From the NCBI GenBank assembly GCA_965224495.1, contig CBDCZI010000029.1:62001-126000 (forward strand): a stretch of 64,000 bases of DNA, read 5' to 3'. The position numbers and the translations under genes were made by a program. The DNA comes from CBDCZI01 sp965224495 (GTDB taxonomy: Bacteria > Bacteroidota > Bacteroidia > Cytophagales > JAAEPT01). Positions 45,196 through 57,200 of the stretch are shown here, one piece after another (the first letter of the stretch is position 1; every line of letters starts with the position of its first letter). The notes beneath the pieces were generated by a model that was not told the DNA's origin, searched no databases, and was given only the letters and a program-made list of their open reading frames with translations.

Positions 45196-46512
45196 GTGAA
45201 AACAAAATCATTAAAAAAAGATAAGGTAAATATCATTACCTTAGGCTGTTCTAAAAACACGGTTGATTCTGAAAATATTCAAACTCAACTCAAAGGAAAC
45301 CAAATTGACGCTGTACACGAATCACAGACAGAAGAAGCAAATATCGTCATTATTAACACGTGTGGATTTATTGACAATGCAAAACAAGAGTCTATTGATA
45401 CGATTTTAGAATATGCAGAAATTAAAGACGAAGGAGGAATAGAAAAACTGTATGTTACAGGTTGTCTTTCTCAACGTTACAAAGACGATTTAGAAAAGGA
45501 AATACCTCAGGTAGATGCTTATTTCGGAACATTAGAGTTACCTCTTTTATTAAAAAAACTCGATGCTGATTACAAGCACGAGTTGGTAGGTGAGCGTATC
45601 ACGTCAACACTTCAACATTATTCATATCTGAAAATTGCTGAAGGATGTGACCGACCTTGTTCGTTTTGTGCCATTCCAATTATGCGTGGAGGGCACGTTT
45701 CTCGTACCATCGAAGATTTGGTAAACGAAACAAAAAACTTGGTCAAAAAAGGCACAAAAGAAGTGATGCTTATTGCTCAAGACTTGACTTATTATGGACT
45801 TGATATTTATAAAAAACGTGCTTTAGCTGATTTATTACGTCAGCTTTCAGATATTGAAGGCTTGCAATGGATACGTTTGCATTACGCTTACCCATCAGGT
45901 TTTCCAATTGATGTATTGGAAGTGATGGCAGAGCGAGATAATATCTGTAAATACTTAGATATTCCTTTACAACACGGTTCGACGGCTGTCTTACAACGTA
46001 TGCGACGTGGGATTACAAGAGAGAAAACAGAAGAATTAGTAAATACTATTCGTGAAAAAGTTCCTGGTATCGCTATTCGTACGACGCTAATTGCGGGTTA
46101 TCCTGGCGAGACAGAAGAAGAATACGAAGAAATGTCTCAGTTTGTTGAAAAAATGAAGTTTGAGCGTTTGGGTGTATTTACTTATTCGCACGAAGAAAAT
46201 ACCCACGCAGGAGACGAATACGAAGATGATATTCCTGAAGAAGTGAAAGAAGACCGTGCAAATGCGATTATGGAAATCCAACAAGAAATTGCTTTTGAAC
46301 ACAACAAGGCAATGATAGGAAAGACATACAAAGTATTATTTGATAAAAAAGAAGGCGGTTATTTTGTAGGAAGAACACAGTTCGACTCACCAGATGTAGA
46401 TAATGAGGTTTTAGTTTCTGCAGAAGATACGTACCTATCTATCGGAGATTTTGCTCAAATAAAAATCATTGACGCTACCGATTTTGATATTTACGGAGAG
46501 GTGGTGAAGTAA
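45196..46512 (+). CDS. rimO: Ribosomal protein uS12 methylthiotransferase RimO
   Basis: This 438-residue radical-SAM enzyme thiolates an aspartate of S12. It has the N-terminal UPF0004 cysteines (ITLGCSKNTVDSE, INTCGFIDNAK, VTGCLSQRY), the radical SAM cluster CDRPCSFC (Cys151, 155, 158), LHYAYPSGFP, PLQHGS and a C-terminal TRAM domain (GKTYKVLFDKKEGGYFVGRTQFDSPDVD). It starts with GTG. A weak hairpin (GATTGAAAA / TTTTCAATC) lies 15-40 bases upstream. Confidence 0.96.
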   Translation: MKTKSLKKDKVNIITLGCSKNTVDSENIQTQLKGNQIDAVHESQTEEANIVIINTCGFIDNAKQESIDTILEYAEIKDEGGIEKLYVTGCLSQRYKDDLEKEIPQVDAYFGTLELPLLLKKLDADYKHELVGERITSTLQHYSYLKIAEGCDRPCSFCAIPIMRGGHVSRTIEDLVNETKNLVKKGTKEVMLIAQDLTYYGLDIYKKRALADLLRQLSDIEGLQWIRLHYAYPSGFPIDVLEVMAERDNICKYLDIPLQHGSTAVLQRMRRGITREKTEELVNTIREKVPGIAIRTTLIAGYPGETEEEYEEMSQFVEKMKFERLGVFTYSHEENTHAGDEYEDDIPEEVKEDRANAIMEIQQEIAFEHNKAMIGKTYKVLFDKKEGGYFVGRTQFDSPDVDNEVLVSAEDTYLSIGDFAQIKIIDATDFDIYGEVVK

Positions 46513-46617
46513 CGCTACTTTATAAGCTATTTTAAAAAGATATCGCTAAATACGTATTGATTGAGTTTTTTTTTGTACCATTACACTTACATTATTTATT
46601 AACTAAAATAACTAAAA

Positions 46618-47109
46618 ATGAAAAACACAAAAATCGTTGCTATCACATTAGCAGTAACCTTCGGGTTGTTCGCTATTTTTTCTTTCAAAAATGCAGAAAG
46701 TAAATCAAATGGAACTACTGAATACAAGACAATTACAGTAATAGAATCAATTGTACCAATGGGGATGGGACGATCAAGAATGATTGAAGAAAAAACACCT
46801 ATGGATTACAAAAAATTAACTACTCAAAAGTCAAGTGAAGTAGTAAAAGGTAAAAAGAAAAAGGTGAAAAGAAGTGATGCGAAGATTGACGCTTACGCAG
46901 AAACTAAACTTGTTAACTTTTACAGTGGTGTAGGTATCAACTTTGGTAACGTTGCCTCTAACGATGCTGTTGTAACGTCTAAACTTAACGAAATGGCAGC
47001 ACAAGGGTGGTCATTAGAGTTTGTAAACTCAGGTGTTGAAAGTAAAGGGGCAAAAGACGATAAACAAGGTATCTATGTAACTAGATATATCTTCAAAAGA
47101 ACTAAATAA
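46618..47109 (+). CDS. Exported small protein with DUF4177-like C terminus
   Basis: This 163-residue protein starts with a signal/anchor sequence (KIVAITLAVTFGLFAIFSF). The middle is basic (VVKGKKKKVKRSDAK). The end SKLNEMAAQGWSLEFVNSGV and GIYVTRYIFKR resembles the LNELGAEGWELV core of DUF4177 proteins. Function is unknown. It is a single-gene unit closed by a strong terminator. Confidence 0.75.
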   Translation: MKNTKIVAITLAVTFGLFAIFSFKNAESKSNGTTEYKTITVIESIVPMGMGRSRMIEEKTPMDYKKLTTQKSSEVVKGKKKKVKRSDAKIDAYAETKLVNFYSGVGINFGNVASNDAVVTSKLNEMAAQGWSLEFVNSGVESKGAKDDKQGIYVTRYIFKRTK

Positions 47110-47127
47110 GTTCGTTTGACTTTATTT

Positions 47128-47162
47128 AAAACCTCTTCTTTAATTAGAAGAGGTTTTTTTTG
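47128..47162 (+). terminator. Rho-independent terminator
   Basis: Perfect 12-bp stem AAAACCTCTTCT / AGAAGAGGTTTT with loop TTAATT and a following T run. Confidence 0.92.
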
Positions 47163-47225
47163 TGCTTTTTAATATTGTTGCGTACAAGAATATTTTAACT
47201 TGCATTAATTCTAAAAAAGGGAGCT

Positions 47226-48773
47226 ATGCGAATTCAAAAAATAAAAATAGAGGATACCAATTGTTTTTCGGGGCTTTTTACCGACTACCTCAAACAAAGG
47301 GATGAACTCAAAGCATTTCATTCACACTTTCCTTTTGTAGAAAATATAAAACATTTTTTTACGGAATTTGACGATGTAAACCGTCAAGTATTAAATGAAT
47401 CACTTGGTAGGCAACACCAAACGCTCGAATTATCAGAGAAACAAGAGTTAAACATTTCGCTGTTACAAGATAAAAACACATTTACTGTAACGACAGGGCA
47501 TCAACTCAATATCTTTTGTGGTCCTTTGTATTTTATTTATAAAATAATTACAACCATCAAGGCTTGTGAACAGTTGAAAGCTCATTACCCAAACAAAGAT
47601 TTTGTACCCATCTATTGGATGGCTTCTGAAGACCATGATTTTGAGGAAATCAGTTATTTTCATTTATTTAACCAAAAACATACTTGGCATACCCAACAAA
47701 AAGGTGCTGTTGGGAGAATGCACACGGAGGAAATCAATGCGGTGTTTGAAGAGCTGAAAGATATACCCGAATTGTTTGATGCTTACAGAGAGGATGTAAG
47801 TCTTGCTGAAGCGACCCGCAAGATTGTTCATCAATTATTCAAGGACTATGGGTTGTTGATTTTAGATGCTGATGATGTGGCATTGAAGCGTGAATTCAAA
47901 ACAGTCATAAAAGATGAACTGACGACTCAAAAGTCTGTTGAATTAATCAATCAGCAAACAGATAAACTGACCAACTTAGGTTATAAAGGACAAGTATATC
48001 CACGAGCGATTAATTTATTTTACTTAAAAAATGACTTGAGAGCCAGAATAGAAAAAACCGACAATGGCTACTCTGCAGTGGGAACAAATCTCACTTGGTC
48101 AGAAAAGGAAATGTTGGATTTGGCAGAACAACACCCCGAACAATTTAGTCCAAATGTAGCCTTACGACCAATTTACCAACAAGTGATTTTGCCTAATGTT
48201 GCTTATATCGGTGGGCCTGGCGAGTTGGCTTATTGGCTACAACTCTCTGATACATTTACTTACCACAAAGCAACGTTTCCTTCGTTGATGCCTCGTAATT
48301 TTGGGTTATTCATCAACAAAGGGTTAAATAAGAAAATGGAAAAATTAAACTTATCAGTAAGCGATTTGTTTAAGCCGACTTATGAGTTGAAAGTAGATTT
48401 CATTAAAAAGCAAGGGGCTGAATTTGATTTAGTAGATGAAAAAAGACGCATAGAATTAATTTTAGAAGTTTTAGTTGAAAAAGTGTCACTTATAGACGGG
48501 AGTTTGAAAGCAACTGTAGCATCTGAAATGAAAAAGATAGACAAGCAGTTAAGTACTATCGAAAAAAAGGTAAAAAAAGCCCAAGAAAACAAATACGAAA
48601 ACGAAATCAATCAACTTATCAATTTAAAAGAACGGTTATTTCCTAATGGAGGTTTGCAAGAACGAAGAGATAACTTCTTGAATTTTTATATCAATGACAA
48701 ACAGTTTATAGATAAGCTCTACCAAGCATTTGAGCCGTTTGATTACCAATTTCATACGATTATAGATGAATAA
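47226..48773 (+). CDS. bshC: Bacillithiol biosynthesis cysteine-adding enzyme BshC
   Basis: This 515-residue enzyme attaches cysteine to GlcN-malate, the last step of bacillithiol synthesis. It shows VTTGHQLNIFCGPLYFIYKIITTI, YWMASEDHDFEEI, KDYGLLILDADD, YPRAINLFYLK, SPNVALRPIYQQVILPNVAYIGGPGELAYWLQL and a C-terminal coiled coil (residues about 415-470). It overlaps the cyclo-ligase gene by 8 bases. Confidence 0.95.
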   Translation: MRIQKIKIEDTNCFSGLFTDYLKQRDELKAFHSHFPFVENIKHFFTEFDDVNRQVLNESLGRQHQTLELSEKQELNISLLQDKNTFTVTTGHQLNIFCGPLYFIYKIITTIKACEQLKAHYPNKDFVPIYWMASEDHDFEEISYFHLFNQKHTWHTQQKGAVGRMHTEEINAVFEELKDIPELFDAYREDVSLAEATRKIVHQLFKDYGLLILDADDVALKREFKTVIKDELTTQKSVELINQQTDKLTNLGYKGQVYPRAINLFYLKNDLRARIEKTDNGYSAVGTNLTWSEKEMLDLAEQHPEQFSPNVALRPIYQQVILPNVAYIGGPGELAYWLQLSDTFTYHKATFPSLMPRNFGLFINKGLNKKMEKLNLSVSDLFKPTYELKVDFIKKQGAEFDLVDEKRRIELILEVLVEKVSLIDGSLKATVASEMKKIDKQLSTIEKKVKKAQENKYENEINQLINLKERLFPNGGLQERRDNFLNFYINDKQFIDKLYQAFEPFDYQFHTIIDE

Positions 48774-49335
48774 AAAAGAATTACGTTCAAGCTATTTAGC
48801 AAAAAGAAAGAAGCTATCTGACCAAGAAATAGAGGCGTTGAGTTTACAGATTGTCTTGAGATTTCTAAAAGAGATAGATTTGAAAGGTGTACAATACGTA
48901 CATTGCTACTTGCCTATGCGTGATAATAAAGAGATTAATACCCATTTGTTAATAAAGCAATTACAAGCGAAAAATATTAAAGTGCTTGTACCTGTTGCTG
49001 ATTTTGAAATGCACCAAATGGAGACGGCTCTTTATGAACCAACTACGGAATTGATTTTAAGAAAAGGGATTCCTGAACCTAAGGAAATCACACCTGTTGA
49101 TCCTCAATTGATTGATTTGGTAGTTGTTCCTTTAGCGGTTTTTGACAAAAAAGGTCATCGTATTGGTTATGGAGGTGGGTTTTATGATCGGTTTTTAGCG
49201 TTACTGAAACATAAGCCAACACTTGTAGGTTTGTCTTTGTTTGATGCGGTAGCTACTATTGCTACTGAGGAGTTTGATGTTCCTCTTGATTATTGTTTGA
49301 CTCCTACAAAGGCTTACTGTTTCAGTAATAAGTAA
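48766..49335 (+). CDS. 5-formyltetrahydrofolate cyclo-ligase
   Basis: This 189-residue enzyme converts 5-formyl-THF to methenyl-THF. It has KKELRSSYLAKRKKLS, VHCYLPMRDNKEINTHLL, PVADFEMHQMETALY, LVVVPLAVFDKKGHRIGYGGGFYDRFLA (the ATP-binding GYGGGFYDR motif) and a terminal CLTPTKAY segment. Translation is probably coupled to bshC. Confidence 0.94.
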   Translation: MNKKELRSSYLAKRKKLSDQEIEALSLQIVLRFLKEIDLKGVQYVHCYLPMRDNKEINTHLLIKQLQAKNIKVLVPVADFEMHQMETALYEPTTELILRKGIPEPKEITPVDPQLIDLVVVPLAVFDKKGHRIGYGGGFYDRFLALLKHKPTLVGLSLFDAVATIATEEFDVPLDYCLTPTKAYCFSNK

Positions 49336-49447
49336 ACGCTTGTTTATCAGTACACAAGTTTGTCTATCTAAAAAAAAACACCTAGGTATTTTTGCCTTTT
49401 CGATAAATAAGAACGTATTTACAGTGTACGAACTAACTAATAGGACT

Positions 49448-49828
49448 ATGGGAACTGAAAACAAAACACGTCATTCGAAAGAAGACTTAATAGAATTTGA
49501 GACCTTGTTGTTGAGTAAGTTAGAAGTTGCTCAAAAAGAATTGGCGACTTACAAAAACATGATGGTTCGTAAAGGCGACGGTGGTACAAGTGGTACAACG
49601 GGTGTTTATCATTCGTTAGAAAATGGTGCCGAATCAAATCAAAAAGAAGAAATCGCTGTGTTAGCTGGTCGTCAAAAAAAGTTCATTATGAGTATCGAAA
49701 ATGCTTTATTGAGAATCAAAAATGGTACTTATGGTGTTTGCTATAAGTCGGGCAACCTGATTTCTAAAGCACGGTTGTTGGCTGTACCAACAACTACACA
49801 ATCTATAGCTGAAAAATTAAAACAGTAA
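49448..49828 (+). CDS. TraR/DksA-family protein lacking the zinc cysteines
   Basis: This 126-residue protein (ATG 49448; an upstream extension looks like non-coding sequence) has a coiled-coil N-terminal half (RHSKEDLIEFETLLLSKLEVAQKELATYKNMM) and a DksA/TraR C-terminal region: LLRIKNGTYGVCYKSGNLISKARLLAVPTTTQSIAEKL. Typical DksA has four zinc cysteines (CxxC and CxxC); here only Cys in YGVCYKSG remains, which is also seen in flavobacterial TraR-like proteins. It may bind the RNA-polymerase secondary channel. Confidence 0.87.
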   Translation: MGTENKTRHSKEDLIEFETLLLSKLEVAQKELATYKNMMVRKGDGGTSGTTGVYHSLENGAESNQKEEIAVLAGRQKKFIMSIENALLRIKNGTYGVCYKSGNLISKARLLAVPTTTQSIAEKLKQ

Positions 49829-50328
49829 GTTGACTTTTAGAAAAGGTCTGCTTTGTGTATTATTTTATTTTTTGCGTATCCAATAGTTACTTTTTTTTAA
49901 AAAATAGCTATCAAAAACACAGACGTTAGAAAGTCCGCTCGGTACGCTACTCGGCTTAGGGGCATAGGCGGCATCCTTTTGTGAGGAACGAACAAAAGAT
50001 ACAGCCGACGACCCGACCCGTGTGACTTTTCATCGGTTAACCTTATATCTAATTAGGCTTTTTACTATGAAATAGTGAGAAATAAGTTCTGCACCAAGGG
50101 TAAGCTCCAACTATTCACACAATTTCTTTATCAGTAAAAACACCTATTTTTCAATTAATAACAGGTTCTACTTTCTTGTAACCACTATCGGTATTACCTC
50201 AGAAGCTTACGCCTTGATAACTATGAGAAATTGTAGTATCTTGGTATGTTGTTTGTGTTAAATGAATTGGTTACCAAACCACATTTATTCGTATTAAAGA
50301 ATATTGTGCTGAAATAAAATATACTATT
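49829..50328. other. 500-bp intergenic region with dispersed-repeat relative
   Basis: No gene is supported. About 49960-50028 carries GGCATCCTTTTGTGAGGAAC and GAACAAAAGATACAGC, then GACCCGACCCG, a plus-strand relative of the 17513 element. The rest lacks coding signs. Confidence 0.6.
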
Positions 50329-51231
50329 ATGAAAAGAATTTCCCTCCTTATATTATTTGTTGGCTTTTTTGTGAGTGCGAATGCTCAACGAGTTGTAGGA
50401 TATATTCCTCAATACCGTACAACTACTTATATGGATGACCATATAGAGTGGGATATGATGACGGATGCCTATTATTTTGGAGCGATACCAACTTCTACAG
50501 GAGGTGTTACTATCGAGCAGTCTGCTCGTTTTGATCACGTGAAGCTCCGTGCTTCTCAAAATAGTCTAAATGTTTGGTTATCGATTGGAGGTTGGGGAAA
50601 GTCAGCCAATTTCCCCCCGACAGCATCGACGGCAACGAATAGACAAAATTTTGCGAATGAATTAGTTAGTCTTTGTGCTACACACGGGTTAACAGGTATT
50701 GATTTGGATTGGGAGTTTCCTACTTCAGCACAAAAAGGGGATATGAAATTATTGTTACAGACTATTCGTCAAACATTTGATGCGAATGGAAATGGCTACA
50801 AATTATCAGCAGCTTGTGGTGCAGAACAGGCACACGCAGACAATTGGGATTCGGGTTCTTTTCAGTATTTGGATTATTTGAATATAATGACTTACGATGG
50901 TCCTTCGGGTAATCACGCTTCGTTGCAATTTATGAAAGATGCAATGGATATTTTTAATAACGCAGGGTGTCCTTACAGTAAGATGTTAGGAGGTGCGGCT
51001 TTTTATAGTCGTCCTACTGTAAAGATGTTTAATGAAATCATTGCTGCATCGCCAAATCAAACTACTTTTGAAACAGATGGTACAGGTAGTCAACTATATA
51101 ATGGGAAAAACGACACTAGAAGCAAAAATGGAATATGTAGTGGACACGAAAGGTGGTGCTGGTATTTTGATTTGGGAGGTTACACAAGGTGTAAAAGGAC
51201 AATATTCATTATTAAAAGTATTGTACGATAA
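50329..51231 (+). CDS. Chitinase fragment 1: GH18 catalytic domain
   Basis: The uninterrupted N-terminal frame of 300 residues. It contains the signal peptide, GYIPQYR, WLSIGGWG (substrate-binding), GLTGIDLDWEFPTSAQKG (acid Glu129), AACGAEQAHADNW and LNIMTYDGP, MLGGAAFYSR. After residue about 260 the frame diverges: one extra A near 51105 separates it from the continuing frame YNGKTTLEAKMEYVVDTKGG, then AGILIWEVTQG. The catalytic core is therefore complete up to the final strand and Trp (ILIWE), which lie in the next frame. Confidence 0.85.
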   Translation: MKRISLLILFVGFFVSANAQRVVGYIPQYRTTTYMDDHIEWDMMTDAYYFGAIPTSTGGVTIEQSARFDHVKLRASQNSLNVWLSIGGWGKSANFPPTASTATNRQNFANELVSLCATHGLTGIDLDWEFPTSAQKGDMKLLLQTIRQTFDANGNGYKLSAACGAEQAHADNWDSGSFQYLDYLNIMTYDGPSGNHASLQFMKDAMDIFNNAGCPYSKMLGGAAFYSRPTVKMFNEIIAASPNQTTFETDGTGSQLYNGKNDTRSKNGICSGHERWCWYFDLGGYTRCKRTIFIIKSIVR

Positions 51232-54200
51232 AGCTCAAGAGTATGCTTGTCCTGTTCCTCACCCTGATTTAGGTGCTGACGTTTCTATTTGTGGAACTTC
51301 TTCTTTATTATTGAATGGAAATGTGACTGGTGCTTATACGTACAGTTGGAAGAAAAACGGAAGCCCTATTTCTGGAAGTAGCTCGATAAAAACAGTTACG
51401 AGTGCAGGTACTTACGAAATATCTGTTTCAGATGGTTCGTGTGCTTGGGACAGATGAAATTGAAGTGTTGGGTGTTTTACCGACAGTGGCTTTAGGTGCT
51501 GATTTTGATTTGTGTTCACCATCAGTAATGACGTTAGATGCCGCCGTTACAGGTGCAGGGTTAAGTTATGCTTGGACAAAAAATAACACGGCAATTTCGG
51601 GTGCTACGAATTCTACTTTAGAAGTGACAAAAGCAGGTACTTATAAAGTTGTGGTTTCGGCTTCTGGTTGTACAGCGACAAACGATGAGGTGGTTGTGAC
51701 CTCTTCATTGGTTGACGTGAATGACGAAACGAGTTGTGGAACAGGTACAGTAACTTTTACAGTAAATAACCCAGGTTCTTTTGACCATAAATGGTACACG
51801 ACATTAACAGGAGGTACTTCTTTAGCGACGACGAATAGCTATACAACACCAAGTAATTCAAGTACAACTTTTTATTATGTAGAAAAAATACGACCCTTCG
51901 GGCGGAGCGTGTAACGGAATGGGTGCTTGGAATGCTGCGACAAACTTACACAGGTGACCCTGCGGGAACGCCTCAATTAACTTATAACGGGAAACTATAT
52001 AAACGAATTTCTTGGTGGTCACAAAATAACTTGCCTGATGAAGCAAGTTCTATTCATTTTGAAGAAACAGCTGTTTGTGGTTCTAATTGTGACCGAACAA
52101 AGGTTACAGCAATTATAGATAACGGTTGTGCTTCTAGCCCTACATTGTCTGTTAGTGCGAACCAAAACAATGTTTGTGAAGGTGTGAATATCATATTTAC
52201 AGCGACACCAACAGACGCTGGTGCAACGCCAACTTTAGTTTGGAAAGTAAATGGTGTGCAAAAACAAAGTTCTACTTCATTGACTTATTCTTCTTCTACT
52301 TTAACTAACTCTGCTGTTGTAGAGGTGTCGTTATTGTCTAACGGAACAGTAAAAGACGATGTAACGATGACAATTAAAACGCTACCAACTGTAACAGCAT
52401 CTGCAACTTCAACTTCGGTTTGTGCAGGAGAAACTGTAACATTAACAGGAGGAGGAGCAATGTCTTATACTTGGAATAATGGAGCAAACGAACGGGAATT
52501 GCTTTCGCACCAAGTACTACAAAAACTTACACCGGTAACAGGAACTACAAATGGTTGTTCGAATACAGCAACGAAAGTAGTAACGGTTAAAACGCTACCA
52601 ACTGTAACAGCATCTGCAACTTCAACTTCAATTTGTGCAGGAGAAACAGTAATATTAACAGGAGGAGGAGCAATGTCTTATGCTTGGAATAATGGAGCAA
52701 CGAACGGAATAGCATTTACTCCAAGTACAAACAAAAACTTACACGGTAACAGGAACTACAAATGGTTGTTCGAATACAGCAACGAAAGTAGTAACGGTTA
52801 AAACGCTACCAACTGTAACAGCATCTGCAACTTCAACTTCAATTTGTGCAGGAGAAACAGTAATATTAACAGGAGGAGGAGCTACTTCTTATACTTGGAA
52901 TAATGGAGCAACGAACGGAATTGCATTTACTCCAAGTACAACAAAAACTTACACGGTAACAGGAACTACAAATGGTTGTTCGAATACAGCAACGAAAGTA
53001 GTAACGGTTAAAACGCTACCAACTGTAACAGCATCTGCAACTTCAACTTCAATTTGTGCAGGAGAAACAGTAATATTAACCAGGAGGAGGAAGCCTACTT
53101 CTTATACTTTGGAATAATGGAGCAACGAACGGAATTGCATTTACTCCAAGTACAACAAAAACTTACACGGTAACAGGAACTACAAATGGTTGTTCGAATA
53201 CGGCAACGAAAGTAGTAACAGTAAAAACGCTACCAACTGTAACAGCATCTGCAACTTCAACTTCAATTTGTGCAGGAGAAACAGTAATATTAACAGGAGG
53301 AGGAGCTACTTCTTATACTTGGAATAATGGAGCAACGAACGGAATAGCTTTCACACCAAGTACAACAAAAACTTATACGGTAACAGGAACTACAAATGGT
53401 TGTTCGAATACAGCAACGAAAGTAGTAACAGTTAAAACGCTACCAACCGTAACAGCATCTGCAACTTCAACTTCAATTTGTGCAGGAGAAACTGTAACAT
53501 TAACAGGAGGAGGAGCAATGTCTTATGCTTGGAATAATGGAGCAACGAACGGAATAGCATTTACTCCAAGTACAACAAAAACTTACACGGTAACAGGAAC
53601 TACAAATGGTTGTTCGAATACAGCAACGAAAGTAGTAACGGTTAAAACGCTACCAACTGTAACAGCATCTGCAACTTCAACTTCAATTTGTGCAGGAGAA
53701 ACAGTAATATTAACAGGAGGAGGAGCAATGTCTTATGCTTGGAATAATGGAGCAACGAACGGAATTGCTTTCGCACCGAGTACTACAAAAACTTACACGG
53801 TAACAGGAACTACAAATGGTTGTTCGAATACAGCAACGAAAGTAGTAACGGTTAAAACGCTACCAACTGTAACAGCATCTGCAACTTCAACTTCAATTTG
53901 TGCAGGAGAAACAGTAATATTAACAGGAGGAGGAGCAATGTCTTATGCTTGGAATAATGGAGCAACGAACGGAATTGCTTTCACACCAAGTACAACAAAA
54001 ACTTATACGGTAACAGGAACTACAAATGGTTGTTCGAATACGGCTACAAAAATGGTAACGGTTAAAACGATTCCAACTGTAACAGCATCTGCAACTTCAA
54101 CTTCAATTTGTGCAGGAGAAACTGTAACATTAACAGGAGGAGGAGCTACTTCTTATACTTGGAATAATGGAGCAACGAACGGAATTGCATTTACTCCAAG

Positions 54201-57200
54201 TACAACAAAAACTTACACGGTAACAGGAACTACAAATGGTTGTTCGAATACAGCAACGAAAATGGTAACAGTAATACCAACGGTAACACCAACAGCAAGT
54301 ATCTCAGCTGATAAATCGACAATTTGTCCAAGTGAGTTAGTGAATTTCACAGCGACATTAGCAAATGAAGGAACGGCAGTTTATAACTGGCAAGTAAATG
54401 GTGTAACGAAAGGAACTTCATCGACTTATTCTTCGACTACTTTAACGAACAACGATAAAGTAAAATTGAACAATTACTTCGGATGCAACTTGTGCGTCTC
54501 CTACAACAGTAACTTCAAATGAAGTGACGATGAGTGTAGGAACAGCAGTAACACCAAGTGTAACAGTAGCGAGTGCAAACAATGTTTGTGCAGGAACAGC
54601 TGTAACGATTTACAGCAACCCCAACAAATGGAGGACGGCAACTTACAAATGGTTTGTAGGAAACAACAGAGCAAACGGCAACTTCAAATTCATTTACTTA
54701 CACACCAACAACTGGTGATTTGGTAAAAGCTGAGTTGACAACAAGTTTGACTTGTGTAACTTCATCAACGGCAACTTCAAATGTTACGACGATGAATGTA
54801 AATCCAATGGTAACACCAACAGCAAATATTTCGGGAACAGCTACTATTTGTCAAGGAGAAAATGCCACATTTACAGCAACGGCATCAAACGAAGGAACAA
54901 CACCAACGTATGATTGGCAAGTAAATGGAGTAAGTAAAGGAACAATGGCTACTTATTCTAATTCAGCTTTAGCAAATAACGACAAAGTAAAATTAGTTTT
55001 AACTTCTTCTGAAACGTGTGTTTCTGGAATGGCTACTTCTAATGAGGTGACGATGACGGTTAATCCATTAGTTACACCAACAGCAAGTATCTCAGCTGAT
55101 AAATCGACAATTTGTCCAAGTGAGTTAGTGAATTTCACAGCGACATTAGCAAATGAAGGAACGGCAGTTTATAACTGGCAAGTAAATGGTGTAAGTAAAG
55201 GAACTTCATCGACTTATTCTTCGACTACTTTAGCGAATAATGACAAAGTAAAATTAACAATTACTTCGGATGCAACTTGTGCGTCTCCTACAACAGCGAC
55301 TTCAAATGAAGTTACTATGAGTGTTGGAACGGCAGTTACGCCAAGTGTAACGATAGCAAGTGCAAATAATGTTTGTGCAGGAACAGCGGTAACATTTACA
55401 GCTACTCCTACAAATGGAGGAACGGCAACTTACAAATGGTTTGTAGGAACAACAGAGCAAACGGCAACTTCAAATTCATTTACTTACACACCAACAACTG
55501 GTGATTTGGTAAAAGCAGAATTAACAACAAGTTTGACTTGTGTAACTTCATCAACGGCAACTTCAACTGTTACGACGATGAATGTAAATCCAATGGTAAC
55601 ACCAAGTGTAGCAATTACAGGAACAAATACAATTTGTGCAGGAACGAATGTAACCTTTACAGCATCTCCAACAAACGAAGGAACAACACCAACGTATGAT
55701 TGGCAAGTGAATGGAGTAAGTAAAGGAACAATGGCTACTTATTCTAATTCAGCTTTAGCAAATAACGACAAAGTAAAATTAGTTTTAACTTCTTCTGAAA
55801 CGTGTGTTTCTGGAATGGCTACTTCTAATGAGGTGACGATGACGGTTAATCCATTAGTTACACCAACAGCAAGTATCTCAGCTGATAAATCGACAATTTG
55901 CCCAAGTGAGTTAGTGAATTTCACGGCAACTTTAGCAAACGAAGGAACAACACCTACTTATGATTGGCAAGTGAATGGTGTAACGAAAGGAACGTCATCA
56001 TCTTATTCATCAACAACATTAACGAATAACGACAAAGTAAAATTAACAATTACTTCGGATGCAACGTGTGTATCTCCAACAACAGTAACTTCAAATGAAG
56101 TAACTATGAGTGTAGGAACAGCAGTAACACCAAGTGTAACAGTAGCGAGTGCAAACAATGTTTGTGCAGGAACAGCGGTAACATTTACAGCAACCCCAAC
56201 AAATGGAGGGACGGCAACTTACAAATGGTTTGTAGGAACAACAGCACAAACGGAAACGTCAAACTCATTTACTTACACACCTACAAACGGTGATTTGGTA
56301 AAAGCTGAGTTGACAACAAGTTTGACTTGTGTAACTTCATCAACGGCAACTTCAAATGTTACGACGATGAATGTAAATCCAATGGTAACACCAAGTGTAG
56401 CAATTACAGGAACAAATACAATTTGTGCAGGAACGAATGTAACCTTTACAGCATCTCCAACAAACGAAGGAACAACACCAACGTATGATTGGCAAGTAAA
56501 TGGAGTAAGTAAAGGAACAATGGCTACTTATTCTAATTCAGCTTTAGCGAATAACGACAAAGTAGAATTAGTTTTAACTTCTTCTGAAACGTGTGTTTCT
56601 GGAATGGCTACTTCTAATGAGGTGACGATGACGGTTAATCCATTAGTTACACCAACAGCAAGTATCTCAGCTGATAAATCGACAATTTGCCCAAGTGAGT
56701 TAGTGAATTTCACGGCAACTTTAGCAAACGAAGGAACAACACCTACTTATGATTGGCAAGTGAATGGTGTAACGAAAGGAACGTCATCATCTTATTCATC
56801 AACAACATTAACGAATAACGACAAAGTAAAATTAACAATTACTTCGGATGCAACTTGTGCGTCTCCTACAACAGTAACTTCAAATGAAGTGACGATGAGT
56901 GTAGGAACGGCAGTAACACCAAGTGTAACAGTAGCGAGTGCAAACAATGTTTGTGCAGGAACAGCGGTAACATTTACAGCAACCCCAACAAATGGAGGGA
57001 CGGCAACTTACAAATGGTTTGTAGGAACAACAGCACAAACGGAAACGTCAAACTCATTTACTTACACACCTACAAACGGTGACTTGGTAAAAGCAGAATT
57101 AACAACAAGTTTAACTTGTGTGACTTCATCAACGGCAACTTCAACTGTTACGACGATGAATGTTAATCCAACCGTAACACCAAGTGTAGCAATTACAGGA

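Noticed and set aside
49340..49447. N-terminal extension of the TraR/DksA-like protein
   Set aside because: The extension is not conserved in character; ATG 49448 gives a standard family start.
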